A DNA stretch of 64,000 nt from Paenibacillus_AA sp045062745 (GTDB taxonomy: Bacteria > Bacillota > Bacilli > Paenibacillales > NBRC-103111): positions 77,910 to 141,909 of the forward strand of contig NZ_JBJGED010000022.1 of NCBI RefSeq assembly GCF_045062745.1, in the 5' to 3' direction. A program made the translations under genes and the position numbers. How positions within the stretch are numbered: position 1 is the stretch's first letter; every line of letters begins with the position of its first letter. The notes below the pieces were generated by a model that searched no databases, had not been told where the DNA came from, and saw only the letters and a program-made list of their open reading frames with translations. Positions 21,795 through 29,660 of the stretch are shown piece after piece.

Positions 21795-22475
21795 ATGGGA
21801 ATTTTCAAAAGACTGCGCGATATGACGATGGCTTCGATCAATGACTTGCTGGACAAAGCGGAAGATCCGGTTAAGATGCTGAACCAATTCCTGCGTGACA
21901 TGGAAGAGGATATTCTGGAAGCGGAAGCAGCGGTAGCCAAGCAAATCGCGATCGAGAAGAAGTTCAAGCAGCAAGTGGAGGAGCTCGAGGAGCTCGTCGC
22001 CCGCCGCGAAGAGCAAGCGCTCAAGGCGCTGGAACAGAACAACGAGGACCTCGCCCGCCGCGCCCTGCAGGACAAGAAGGAGCAGCAGGCGAAGCTCGAC
22101 GACTTCAAGAGCCAGCATACCGTCGCCAAGACGAACGCCGACCGTCTGCGCAGCCAGCTGGATGAGATGAAAGATGAGTTCGGCAAGATGAAGAACAAGA
22201 AGGATACGCTCGTCGCCCGTGCGGAAGCCGCCAAGGCGCAAAAGCATATCAACCAGGCGATGTCCGGTTTCGGGACCGACAATGCGGCCAAGGGCTTCGA
22301 CCGGATGACGGAGAAGGTGCTGCAGATGGAAGCCGAAGCCCAAGCGAGCGACGAGCTGCGCTCCTCGAGCCGCTCCCTGGACGACGAGCTGAAACAGCTC
22401 GACAAGTCCGGCGGCGTGGAAGACGAGATGGCTGCCCTTCGCGCCAAGCTGGCCGCCAAGAAATCGCAAGCATAA
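21795..22475 (+). CDS. pspA: PspA/IM30 family envelope-stress protein
   Basis: 226 residues from ATG 21795 with GGGAGGAA upstream. The N-terminal amphipathic helix (MGIFKRLRDMTMASINDLLDK) is followed by DPVKMLNQFLRDMEEDI and long coiled-coil helices through residue 190, the ESCRT-III-like fold of PspA/Vipp1. These proteins polymerise on stressed membranes to limit proton leakage. The last 35 residues are acidic and Ala/Lys-rich. It heads a group with DUF350, a membrane peptide and a zinc-ribbon protein. Confidence 0.93.
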   Translation: MGIFKRLRDMTMASINDLLDKAEDPVKMLNQFLRDMEEDILEAEAAVAKQIAIEKKFKQQVEELEELVARREEQALKALEQNNEDLARRALQDKKEQQAKLDDFKSQHTVAKTNADRLRSQLDEMKDEFGKMKNKKDTLVARAEAAKAQKHINQAMSGFGTDNAAKGFDRMTEKVLQMEAEAQASDELRSSSRSLDDELKQLDKSGGVEDEMAALRAKLAAKKSQA

Positions 22476-22499
22476 TGCCTCTCATGCCGGTTGCGAGTG

Positions 22500-22551
22500 T
22501 GATATAATGAATGCAGAGAGACCGCGGATCGTTGCTGCTTCCTCGGTCTCT
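22500..22551 (+). promoter_or_regulatory. Extended -10 promoter and 5' hairpin before the DUF350 gene
   Basis: TGATATAAT (22500-22508) is an extended -10 element just after the pspA stop. A hairpin AGAGACCG/CGGTCTCT (22517-22524 with 22544-22551) begins about where transcription would start. It could be a 5' stabiliser or an attenuator; no clear T run follows it. Confidence 0.5.
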
Positions 22552-22600
22552 TCCGCTTTAATTCCCTCTGGGATATTAGGAAGGGCGGCGCAATATAACT

Positions 22601-23026
22601 ATGGATAAGGTTGAGGAAGTGGATGTGTTGATGGCGAATCCGTATATGGAAACATTGGCCTTTTTCTCCGTGGCGATCCTGGCCTTGATCGTGTTTTTGG
22701 CGATTTTCGAATTTGTAACCCGTTACAATGACTGGGCGGAGATTAAGAAAGGCAACGTGTCGGTCGCGATGGCGCTGGGCGGGAAAATTTTCGGGATTTG
22801 CAACATTTTCCGCTTCGCCATTCTGAACAACGACACGATTCTGCATTCCTTGATTTGGGCGAGCTTCGGGTTCGTGCTGCTGCTCGTGACTTACTTTATC
22901 TTTGAATTCCTGACCCCTGTGTTCAAGATCGACCAGGAGATCGAGCGGGATAACCGGGCCGTCGGGCTGCTGTCGATGATCCTCTCGGTCGCTTTATCTT
23001 ACGTTATCGGAGCGAGTGTGACATAA
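22601..23026 (+). CDS. DUF350 family membrane protein
   Basis: 141 residues if started at ATG 22601. ATG 22631, nine bases after AGGAAGTG, would give 131 and begin MANPYMETL, which looks like the family start, so the true start is open. There are four membrane helices in two pairs: LAFFSVAILALIVFLAIFEF, GKIFGICNIFRFAIL, LIWASFGFVLLLVTYFIFEF and LLSMILSVALSYVIGA. The segments EIKKGNVSVAMALGGKI and EIERDNRAVGLLSMIL are the two internal DUF350 repeats. The family often neighbours PspA-type proteins in bacteria (for example E. coli yjfJ and yjfL). Probable envelope-stress function (inference). Confidence 0.88.
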   Translation: MDKVEEVDVLMANPYMETLAFFSVAILALIVFLAIFEFVTRYNDWAEIKKGNVSVAMALGGKIFGICNIFRFAILNNDTILHSLIWASFGFVLLLVTYFIFEFLTPVFKIDQEIERDNRAVGLLSMILSVALSYVIGASVT

Positions 23027-23030
23027 GTTC

Positions 23031-23108
23031 ATGAAATATTTATGGGGAACGCTGTTCGCGCTGGCGCTTGTGTTTTTTGGCGTGGGCGTGTACTATTTAA
23101 TGAAATAA
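23031..23108 (+). CDS. 25-residue single-helix membrane peptide
   Basis: ATG 23031 opens a 25-codon frame four bases after the DUF350 stop. It reads MKYL, then a hydrophobic helix WGTLFALALVFFGVGVYYL and MK at the end. The spacing suggests translational coupling, since no separate ribosome binding site is evident. It is too short for length-based gene finding. A TM peptide at this position could be a subunit or regulator of the DUF350 protein (inference); the alternative is a chance frame. Confidence 0.55.
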   Translation: MKYLWGTLFALALVFFGVGVYYLMK

Positions 23109-23145
23109 AGCGAGTGTGAACTCGTCTCGAAGGAGGGCTTCCGGC

Positions 23146-23700
23146 ATGAACGATCGTGAGATTGCGATTTGTCCGTGGTGCCAGACGGAGATCGTCTGGG
23201 ATGAGGAGTTGGGCCCGGAGGAGCAGTGCCCGCATTGCCAGAATGAGCTATCCGATTACCGCAGCATCCGGTTGAGCGATACGGACGATGATGTAGACGA
23301 GTATGCGGTCGAGGATGACGATGAGGCGGAGTCCCCGGACGAACTCGACGAGACGGACGAGACCGACGCCGCTCATGCTGGAGGCCGGTCCGGCACGGGA
23401 GGGCTCTATACGCTGTCCTCGTATGAGACCGCCACGAGACACTTGCTCGACCGTCAGGACGTGTTCGCCGACTGCGGCGTGTGCGGAGTGGAGATGCTGC
23501 ACTTGGGCAAGCTGCCGCCCAGCCCGCTCGTGAACCAGCCGGACACGCTGTCGGCCTGGAAACGGCCGATCCTGGACGGCAAGCTCGAGCTGGATGCCTT
23601 CGTCTGCCCCGCTTGCTTCCGAGTCGAGATGAAGCTGACGGATTCCGACCGCATCCAGTTCGTACAGCAGCTAACGGCGCAAGGGCAAGAGCAGGAGTAA
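23146..23700 (+). CDS. Zinc-ribbon protein of unknown function
   Basis: 184 residues from ATG 23146, eight bases after AGGAGGG. An N-terminal ribbon CPWC...CPHC (about 7-31) precedes a long acidic, Asp/Glu-rich disordered segment (about 40-80). A second set of cysteine pairs, CGVC (about 113) and CPAC (about 156), flanks a helix-poor domain. No catalytic motif is seen. It follows pspA, DUF350 and the 25-residue peptide on the same strand and ends with a terminator, so it probably belongs to that envelope-stress operon. Possible roles are RNA or protein binding (inference). Confidence 0.75.
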   Translation: MNDREIAICPWCQTEIVWDEELGPEEQCPHCQNELSDYRSIRLSDTDDDVDEYAVEDDDEAESPDELDETDETDAAHAGGRSGTGGLYTLSSYETATRHLLDRQDVFADCGVCGVEMLHLGKLPPSPLVNQPDTLSAWKRPILDGKLELDAFVCPACFRVEMKLTDSDRIQFVQQLTAQGQEQE

Positions 23701-23712
23701 GACAAGTCAGAG

Positions 23713-23755
23713 CCGCTTTGGCTTCCCTGAGGAAGCAAAGCGGTTCTGTTTTTTT
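23713..23755 (+). terminator. Terminator of the pspA-DUF350 operon
   Basis: CCGCTTTGGCTTCC (23713-23726) pairs with GGAAGCAAAGCGG (23731-23743). A T run follows at 23749-23755. Confidence 0.88.
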
Positions 23756-23800
23756 AAGGCCTGCATCATGTTTTGGAGGTTCAGAGAGGAGAGTTGCTCT

Positions 23801-24640
23801 TTGTCAGGCACGGAAATTACGGTGGCCGCTGCCGCCCTACTCGTAGCTGCGGTGATCGCGCTGGTCGTTTGGGTGTATCAGACATGGGTCGTGGATGTTG
23901 TCCGGGTGTCGCTCCCCTCTCCGCTGGAAGCGGGAGTCCGCCTCGTCCAGCTGTCCGACTTGCATGGGAAGACCCGGTTCTGGAACGGTTCGATTAGCGA
24001 TCAGGTCAATCGGCTGGAGCCGGATGTCGTGCTGATCACCGGAGATTTGACGAACCGCCTCACCCAACGCGCGCGCGTCATCGCGGAACTCAGCCGAATC
24101 CGGTGCGGGCAGATCGTCTTCATTCCCGGCAATCACGAGTGGTACGAATACCGCTTTCTTCGCAAAATGATGTACCCGCGCGAGCACTATGAGGAGACGA
24201 TGCGGCAGCTCCGGCACGCGGGGATCGTCGTGCTGGAGAACGCCTATACGGTCATTCCCACCCCGGGCGGCCGAGTGGCTGTCTGTGGATTCGACAACTC
24301 TTTCTACGGCAACGAGAAGCCGGTTCACGTCCCGGCCGACGAGCAGGCGGCTTATATTGTCGCCCTCGGTCATGCCCCGGGGATCGTTCGCTTTTTGCGC
24401 AGGGAACGGATCGACTACGATCTGCTGCTGGCCGGCCACACCCACGGGGGACAAATTCGCTTGCTCGGGTGGAGCTACGGCATAGCCCAAAAATATCACG
24501 TAGGGTTGAAACGATTGGACGGCGGTAGGGCGTTCTACATCAGTCGGGGCTTGGGCAACGTGCATTTGCCGATCCGGCTCGGAAGCAGGCCGGAGCTTAC
24601 GCTGTTCGAACTGGAAGGATCGCGTAACGGGAATGGCTGA
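23801..24640 (+). CDS. Membrane-anchored metallophosphoesterase (YkuE-like)
   Basis: 279 residues from TTG 23801, seven bases after AGAGGAGAG; a longer frame from ATG 23768 lacks a site. An N-terminal membrane helix (about 8-28) is followed by the calcineurin-type core with the metal ligands in order: SDLHG, GDLTNR, GNHEW, GHAPG and GHTHGGQ. Family members include YkuE and LpxG-like phosphoesterases acting on lipid or nucleotide phosphates outside the cytoplasm. Here the substrate is unknown. It follows the terminator of the previous operon. Confidence 0.87.
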   Translation: MSGTEITVAAAALLVAAVIALVVWVYQTWVVDVVRVSLPSPLEAGVRLVQLSDLHGKTRFWNGSISDQVNRLEPDVVLITGDLTNRLTQRARVIAELSRIRCGQIVFIPGNHEWYEYRFLRKMMYPREHYEETMRQLRHAGIVVLENAYTVIPTPGGRVAVCGFDNSFYGNEKPVHVPADEQAAYIVALGHAPGIVRFLRRERIDYDLLLAGHTHGGQIRLLGWSYGIAQKYHVGLKRLDGGRAFYISRGLGNVHLPIRLGSRPELTLFELEGSRNGNG

Positions 24641-24738
24641 CAATGGCTGATTCCTAGTGCATGTCAACTTGCCGCGCGGGGCACGTTATAGAAAGTCGCC
24701 GAATGGCTGGCAATCCGAACAGAACCTAGGTGATTTTC

Positions 24739-26070
24739 ATGCAGACGAAAGACCGCGCACGCTCGAAATGGGGAACCCGGTCCGGGGAAACGCCGACCCC
24801 CAATTATTTTCACAACCGCGATCTCGAGGCTGCGCCCGCTGCGGGGGGGAAAAAGCCCCGCGCCCACTTGGACCGCCAAGCATGGCTGCTCTTGTTCGTG
24901 AACGGCTTGTTCGCCGCCGCCAACGCCTTGTCCGGAACGTTCGTGAACGTCTATCTGTGGAAGGTGAAGAACGATTTCGCCTTGATCGGCTGGTTCGCGT
25001 TCTCCCATCAGGTGACGATGGCGATCACGTTTTGGCTGGCCGGGAAGTGGGTCAAGGAAGGGAACAAAATGAACGCCCTGCGGCTAGGCGTAGCGGTGTC
25101 GGCCGTGTTTTACTTGCTCGTGCTGCTGCTCGGGCGGTCGGCGATCAATTGGATCTTATTGCTAGGGGTGGTCCAGGGGCTGGCCTCCGGTTTTTTCTGG
25201 CTCGCGTTCAATGTGGTGTATTTCGAAATTACGAATCGTGACAACCGGGACCGGTTTAACGGGTGGGCGGGTTTGCTCGGCTCCGGGGCGGGGATGATCG
25301 CTCCCTGGGTTTCCGGCTTCGTGATTTCGCGGCTGCCTGGAACGACCGGGTACCGATGGATTTTTGCCGTGTCGCTCGGGATATTCGTCCTGGGGGTTGT
25401 GGCCAGTTTTTTTCTGAAAAAGCGCAAAGTAGAAGGCACCTATGACTGGCTGCATGCGTTCCGGATTTTGCGTAGGAGCGAGGAAGCCTGGCGTCCCGTG
25501 TTCGCTGCCCTGTTCGCACAAGGGGTTCGGGAAGGGGTCTTCGGGTTCATCATCGGTCTCTTGATCTATATCGCCACGCAGAACGAAATGAACATCGGGA
25601 ATTTTTCTTTGATTACCTCGGCCTTGGCGCTCGTGAGCTTCATGGTGGCCGGCCGGTTCGTCAAGCCGCGAACCCGCAAGTGGGCGATGCTCGTCGGGGT
25701 TGTCGTCATGATCGCGGTGATCCTGCCATTTTTCTGGTCGGTGCGGTATTCGACCTTGTTAGTGTTCGGCATCGGCACCGCCCTGTTCATCCCGCTCTAC
25801 ACGATTCCGATGACTTCTTCCGTATTCGATCTGATCGGGCGGGACGAAGAAAGCGCGAAGCAGCGCGTCGAATACGTCGTCATGCGGGAGGTAGGGCTGA
25901 ACCTCGGGCGTATGGCAGGCACGCTTGTGTTTATCCTCGTCATTACGCTGACTCATGGGTCGCCCACTTCGATCAACTGGCTGCTGCTTGGGATCGGAAG
26001 CTCGCCGATCGCGGCGTGGTGGTTTATGCGTAAGCATTTGGTCGCTGGGCGGGGTAGTCACGCGTCCTAA
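24739..26070 (+). CDS. Major facilitator superfamily transporter
   Basis: 443 residues from ATG 24739, with AGGTG six bases upstream; GTG 24730 is an alternative. A polar, Arg/Lys-rich head of about 45 residues precedes about 12 helices. The first half ends near VASFFLKKRKVEGTYDW, and the second half starts VFAALFAQGVREGVFGFIIGLL. Substrate unknown. It lies 98 bases after the phosphoesterase gene and may share its transcript. Confidence 0.85.
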   Translation: MQTKDRARSKWGTRSGETPTPNYFHNRDLEAAPAAGGKKPRAHLDRQAWLLLFVNGLFAAANALSGTFVNVYLWKVKNDFALIGWFAFSHQVTMAITFWLAGKWVKEGNKMNALRLGVAVSAVFYLLVLLLGRSAINWILLLGVVQGLASGFFWLAFNVVYFEITNRDNRDRFNGWAGLLGSGAGMIAPWVSGFVISRLPGTTGYRWIFAVSLGIFVLGVVASFFLKKRKVEGTYDWLHAFRILRRSEEAWRPVFAALFAQGVREGVFGFIIGLLIYIATQNEMNIGNFSLITSALALVSFMVAGRFVKPRTRKWAMLVGVVVMIAVILPFFWSVRYSTLLVFGIGTALFIPLYTIPMTSSVFDLIGRDEESAKQRVEYVVMREVGLNLGRMAGTLVFILVITLTHGSPTSINWLLLGIGSSPIAAWWFMRKHLVAGRGSHAS

Positions 26071-26116
26071 AGAGGGTTATTCCGATAAACTTACAGAGGT
26101 AAAGCGGTTGGTTGTG

Positions 26117-26125
26117 TGGTATAAT
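26117..26125 (+). promoter_or_regulatory. Extended -10 promoter of cysK
   Basis: TGGTATAAT lies 30 bases before the cysK start. No convincing -35 hexamer was found, and no T-box, S-box or CymR-like site was recognised. Confidence 0.5.
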
Positions 26126-26154
26126 GGGGGGCAGTAAAGGAGAGATGGATTCGG

Positions 26155-27087
26155 ATGAGCCGGAAACTGGTGAACGACGTTACAGCTTTGATCGGGGATA
26201 CCCCTGCGGTGAAGCTGAATCGTCTTGTGGGAGAGCACGACGCGGAAGTGATCGTGAAACTGGAATATTTCAACCCGAGCCGCAGCGTGAAAGACCGGGC
26301 GGCTTTTAATTTGATCGTCCGCGCGGAGGAGGACGGGTTGCTGTTGCCGGGCGCCACCATCATCGAGCCGACGAGCGGGAACACCGGCATTGGACTGGCC
26401 ATGAACGCCGCGGCCCGTGGGTACCGGGCGATTATGGTCATGCCCGACAACTCGACGAAGGAGCGCATCAACATTCTGAAGGCCTACGGCGCGGAAGTCG
26501 TGCTGACGCCTGCAGCGGAGCGGATGCCTGGCGCGATTCGCAAGGCGGAGGAGCTGCGGGATCAGATCCCGGGGAGCTTCATCCCGCAGCAGTTCGAGAA
26601 TCCGGCGAACCCGGACATCCACCGGCTGACGACAGCCCGGGAAATCTACGAGCAGACGGAAGGCCGGCTCGATGTGTTCGTCGCGACGTCGGGCACGGGC
26701 GGGACGATCACCGGCACCGGCGAAGTGCTGCGGGAGCTCATTCCCGGCATCGAGATTCTCGTCGTCGAGCCGAAGGGGTCGCCCGTCCTGTCCGGCGGCC
26801 AGCCGGGGCCGCACAAGCTAGTGGGGACGAGCCCCGGGTTCGTGCCCCCGATCTTGAACACGTCGGTCTACGACCGCATCATTCAGGTCGCGGACGAGGA
26901 CGCGATCCAGACCGCGCGGGACTTGGCCGCGAAGGAAGGCATTCTCGTCGGCCCGTCGGCCGGCGCGTCCGTCTGGACCGGGCTGCAGGCCGCGAAGCGG
27001 CTCGGCCCGGGCAAGCGGGTGTTGTGCATCGCGCCGGACACCGGCGAACGTTACTTGAGCATGGGCATCTTCGGCGAAGCCGATTGA
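26155..27087 (+). CDS. cysK: Cysteine synthase A (O-acetylserine sulfhydrylase)
   Basis: 310 residues from ATG 26155 (AAAGGAGAG ten bases upstream). The PLP lysine is Lys46 in PSRSVKDRAA, followed by the substrate loop TSGNTG (about 75-80) and the glycine-rich phosphate loop TSGTGGTITG (about 178-187). The enzyme makes cysteine from O-acetylserine and sulfide. It is shortened relative to none of the usual CysK domains. It is a single gene with its own promoter and terminator. A CysK/CysM distinction cannot be fully made by eye; CysK is favoured by length and context-free motifs. Confidence 0.92.
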   Translation: MSRKLVNDVTALIGDTPAVKLNRLVGEHDAEVIVKLEYFNPSRSVKDRAAFNLIVRAEEDGLLLPGATIIEPTSGNTGIGLAMNAAARGYRAIMVMPDNSTKERINILKAYGAEVVLTPAAERMPGAIRKAEELRDQIPGSFIPQQFENPANPDIHRLTTAREIYEQTEGRLDVFVATSGTGGTITGTGEVLRELIPGIEILVVEPKGSPVLSGGQPGPHKLVGTSPGFVPPILNTSVYDRIIQVADEDAIQTARDLAAKEGILVGPSAGASVWTGLQAAKRLGPGKRVLCIAPDTGERYLSMGIFGEAD

Positions 27088-27097
27088 TGCACGCAGG

Positions 27098-27128
27098 AAC
27101 TGCCGGGGGATTGTCCCGGCAGTTTTTT
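27098..27128 (+). terminator. Terminator of cysK
   Basis: AACTGCCGGG (27098-27107) pairs with CCCGGCAGTT (27115-27124), followed by TTTTTT. Confidence 0.92.
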
Positions 27129-27167
27129 ATTTTTATAATAGGCTGTGTGAAAGGGGAGTGTTCTTTG

Positions 27168-27761
27168 ATGACCACTAGCAGAATGAATCCGAAGGTTGAC
27201 GGTTTTTTGCGTAAAGCCAAAAAGTGGAAGGAAGAATTTGAGAAGCTGAGAAATATCGTTCTTGACTGTGACCTGACGGAAGATTTTAAGTGGATGCATC
27301 CTTGTTACACCTTTGAGAACAAAAACATCGTTTTAATCCATGGATTTAAAGAATACTGTGCGCTGCTGTTTCACAAAGGCGCCTTGTTGCAGGATCCCCA
27401 TGGGATTCTAATCCAACAAACGGAGAATGTCCAGGCGGCGCGCCAGATCCGGTTCACCAATGTTCAAGAAATAATTGAGATGGAAACCATCTTGAAAGCC
27501 TATATTTATGAAGCCGTTGAAGTTGAAAAAGCCGGCTTGGAAGTGAATTTTAAGAAGACGTCGGAATTCGTAATCCCTGAAGAATTTCAAAATAAATTGG
27601 ATGAATTCCCTGGATTAAAGACAGCTTTTGAAGCGTTGACTCCGGGACGGCAAAGAGCTTACATTTTTTATTTTTCGCAGCCCAAGCAATCCAAAACTCG
27701 AGAGTCTAGGGTTGATAAATATATACAGCAAATTCTCAATGGCAAGGGATTGGATGATTAG
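27168..27761 (+). CDS. YdeI-like (OmdA/DUF1801-type) protein
   Basis: 197 residues from ATG 27168, nine bases after AAAGGGGAG. The N-terminal DUF1801-like domain includes KWMHPCYTFENKNIVLIHGFKEYCALLFHKGA. The C-terminal part has the YdeI feature: an amphipathic stretch with ALTPGRQRAYIFYFSQPKQSKTRESRVDK. A GRQRxY...KxxxTRxxRxxK pattern is typical of YdeI/OmpD-associated proteins. Base composition is clearly lower in GC than the neighbours, with many AAA, TTT and ATT codons, which suggests acquisition by transfer. In Bacillus YdeI has been linked to resistance to cationic peptides; the function here is unproven. Confidence 0.82.
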   Translation: MTTSRMNPKVDGFLRKAKKWKEEFEKLRNIVLDCDLTEDFKWMHPCYTFENKNIVLIHGFKEYCALLFHKGALLQDPHGILIQQTENVQAARQIRFTNVQEIIEMETILKAYIYEAVEVEKAGLEVNFKKTSEFVIPEEFQNKLDEFPGLKTAFEALTPGRQRAYIFYFSQPKQSKTRESRVDKYIQQILNGKGLDD

Positions 27762-27763
27762 TT

Positions 27764-27799
27764 AAAAAGGGGCGAAACCGTCAGGTCTCGTCCCTTTTT
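27764..27799. terminator. Bidirectional terminator between convergent genes
   Basis: AAAAAGGGGCGAAACC (27764-27779) pairs with GGTCTCGTCCCTTTTT (27784-27799). The A and T tracts allow use from both strands. Confidence 0.85.
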
Positions 27800-27831
27800 G
27801 CCGCGTTACTGCTTATTTACCTTCGAGAGTC

Positions 27832-28902
27832 TTATAGCCAAAGAGCGCCGATGCACCCACTGACGATCCCCGTTGCGACGACCGCTCCGAGCACGAGCAG
27901 TAAAATTTTGCGCGGGAAAGACCGCGACACCATCAGAAGCGACGGCAGGCTGACCGCGGGCAGCGTGAGCAGCAGCGCGGACGCTGGGCCGGCTGCAATG
28001 CCGGCAGCGAGGAACGATTGGATAATCGGGATTTCCGCCGCCGTCGGAATCACGAACAGCGTTCCGGCCACTGCAAACAGCAGGACCACGAGCGCACCGG
28101 ACCCGACCGACAGCGGAAACAGCCAAACCTTCATTGCGCCCAGAACGAGCACGGCGATCAAATAAGCCGGCACGACCTGCAGCAGCATGAGGCCAAGGCT
28201 TTTCATCCATCGGCTCCAGAAGGAGGCCGTCGACGACTCCGGCGAGGCTGCGGAGGAAATCAGCAGGTCCGGCTTCATTTCCGTTTCTTGGCCTCTCATC
28301 ATCCGGTTGGCTATAAAACCAACGCCCAACGTCAGCAGAATGCCCAGCACGATGCGCAGCACGGTGAACTTCCAGGACAGCACGAACGCCATAAACACAA
28401 GCGTCGCCGGATTGAGCACCGGATTGCCGATCCAGAACGCGAGCGCCGCGCCAGCCGACACGTTTTTGCGCCGCAATCCCGCGGCGATCGGGGCCGCGCA
28501 ACAGGAGCACATCATGCCCGGAAGCGACACGAGACCTCCGCACAGCACGCTCGCGAAATTCGATTTGCCAAAGAGGCGGAGCAGCCAGTGTACAGGAATC
28601 AGCACCTGCACGAGCGAGCCCAGCAAGATGCCGAGTACGGCCGCTTTCCAGACGGATTTGAAATAGGTCTCCGCGTATCCGACCGCGTCTTTCCACGTCG
28701 GTGTGCCGGCGTGCGCGGCCGATTCCCCAAGAATCGATTTGCCGATCGAATGGGTGTCCGCCGCCGTTAACGCTTTATGATAATACGGCCACCATTTGAC
28801 ATACAATAAACCCGCCGCGGCAATCAGAAGAAACGCCAACACCATTACGACAGTCCGGGCTCCGCGCGGTTCCTGCCGCATTTTTAAACCGCTTACTTGC
28901 AC
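27832..28902 (-). CDS. ArsP/YraQ-type permease (PF03773)
   Basis: 356 residues from GTG 28902 (AAGGGGTTGAG upstream). About eight to ten membrane helices. The family hallmark LPGMMCSCCAAPIAAGLRR sits in the first half (about 136-154), and a second pseudo-symmetric inverted-topology half follows after an Arg/Lys-rich loop near MMRGQETEMK. Members export organoarsenicals (ArsP) or are permeases of unknown substrate; the paired cysteines in the hallmark are essential in characterised ArsP. No ars regulator or reductase is nearby, so the substrate is left open. Confidence 0.85.
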   Translation of the reverse strand: MQVSGLKMRQEPRGARTVVMVLAFLLIAAAGLLYVKWWPYYHKALTAADTHSIGKSILGESAAHAGTPTWKDAVGYAETYFKSVWKAAVLGILLGSLVQVLIPVHWLLRLFGKSNFASVLCGGLVSLPGMMCSCCAAPIAAGLRRKNVSAGAALAFWIGNPVLNPATLVFMAFVLSWKFTVLRIVLGILLTLGVGFIANRMMRGQETEMKPDLLISSAASPESSTASFWSRWMKSLGLMLLQVVPAYLIAVLVLGAMKVWLFPLSVGSGALVVLLFAVAGTLFVIPTAAEIPIIQSFLAAGIAAGPASALLLTLPAVSLPSLLMVSRSFPRKILLLVLGAVVATGIVSGCIGALWL

Positions 28903-29110
28903 TTTATCTCAACCCCTTACATGTGGATACACGACTTCTTCATACGGCAATGCCATCTAGGATTATACCATAGAAAGATGCCCAGTGGTCGGGGATGGTT
29001 GAAAGAAACGTGAAACCGGATGAATTGGAAAACGCGGCAAGTTTTTGTTTCGGTTGGGCATAATGGATTCATGATGTGTGATTTGGAAGAAGGAGCTGCA
29101 CGACACGGAA

Positions 29111-29660
29111 ATGGATCATCCCTTTATTATCTTGCCTGAAGAACAAGCGCCCGAAGGGATTCGGCATTGTGAGCTTTGCGAACTATCCCGGCAGCGGACC
29201 CGTGTCATTTGGGGGGAAGGAAATCCAAGCGCCACGCTAATGATGATTCTGTAATCCGGGAGCCCGGGAAGATCGGGAAGGAAATTCGTTCCTATGCGGT
29301 ACCCGAGAAACCCTCCAACTCGGCATGAGGGAAGCGGGGATCGCGCCAGATTCGGTTTATGTCACCTATTTGCTCAAATGCCGACCGACGCGTACTTACA
29401 ATAAGCCCGAGGCAAGAGCGGCATGTCTTCCTCATTTACAGCTGCAGCTCCACCAGAAGCAGCCTCTTGTATTATTTGGCTTTGGAAATATCGTGGCCGA
29501 AGCCCTCTTCCCGCAGAAGGAGAATGCCAGTGTCAAGGATTTGCGAGGCAGCTGGCTCGAGCTTCAGGGGATGCCCATCGGCTTTACCTATCACCCGCTC
29601 GCCGTAAGAAGGCGGCCCAATTTGTTAATACGAGAAGTGGAGGGAAGTGCAACGCGTTAA
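29111..29660 (+). pseudogene. Uracil-DNA glycosylase (family 4/5 type), broken by nonsense and frameshift
   Basis: The first frame from ATG 29111 reads CELCELSRQRTRVIWGEGNP followed by SATLMMIL, the opening of an iron-sulfur UDG (C-x2-C, then the GEGNP/A loop), then meets TAA at 29251-29253 where EAPG or ESPG is expected. The continuation is in another frame: PGAREDREGN, CGTRETLQLGMREAGI, VYVTYLLKCRPTRTYNKPE, ACLPHLQLQL and the late YHPLAVRR. A G-to-T change (GAA to TAA) plus loss of two bases near 29256-29258 explains both defects. The remaining frame keeps family residues to the end, so inactivation looks recent. Confidence 0.82.

Noticed and set aside
29011..29036. TGAAAC with 16-base spacer as a second ECF promoter
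   Set aside because: The -10 region is CGCG rather than CGTA or CGTC, so it does not fit sigma-W, sigma-M or sigma-X.
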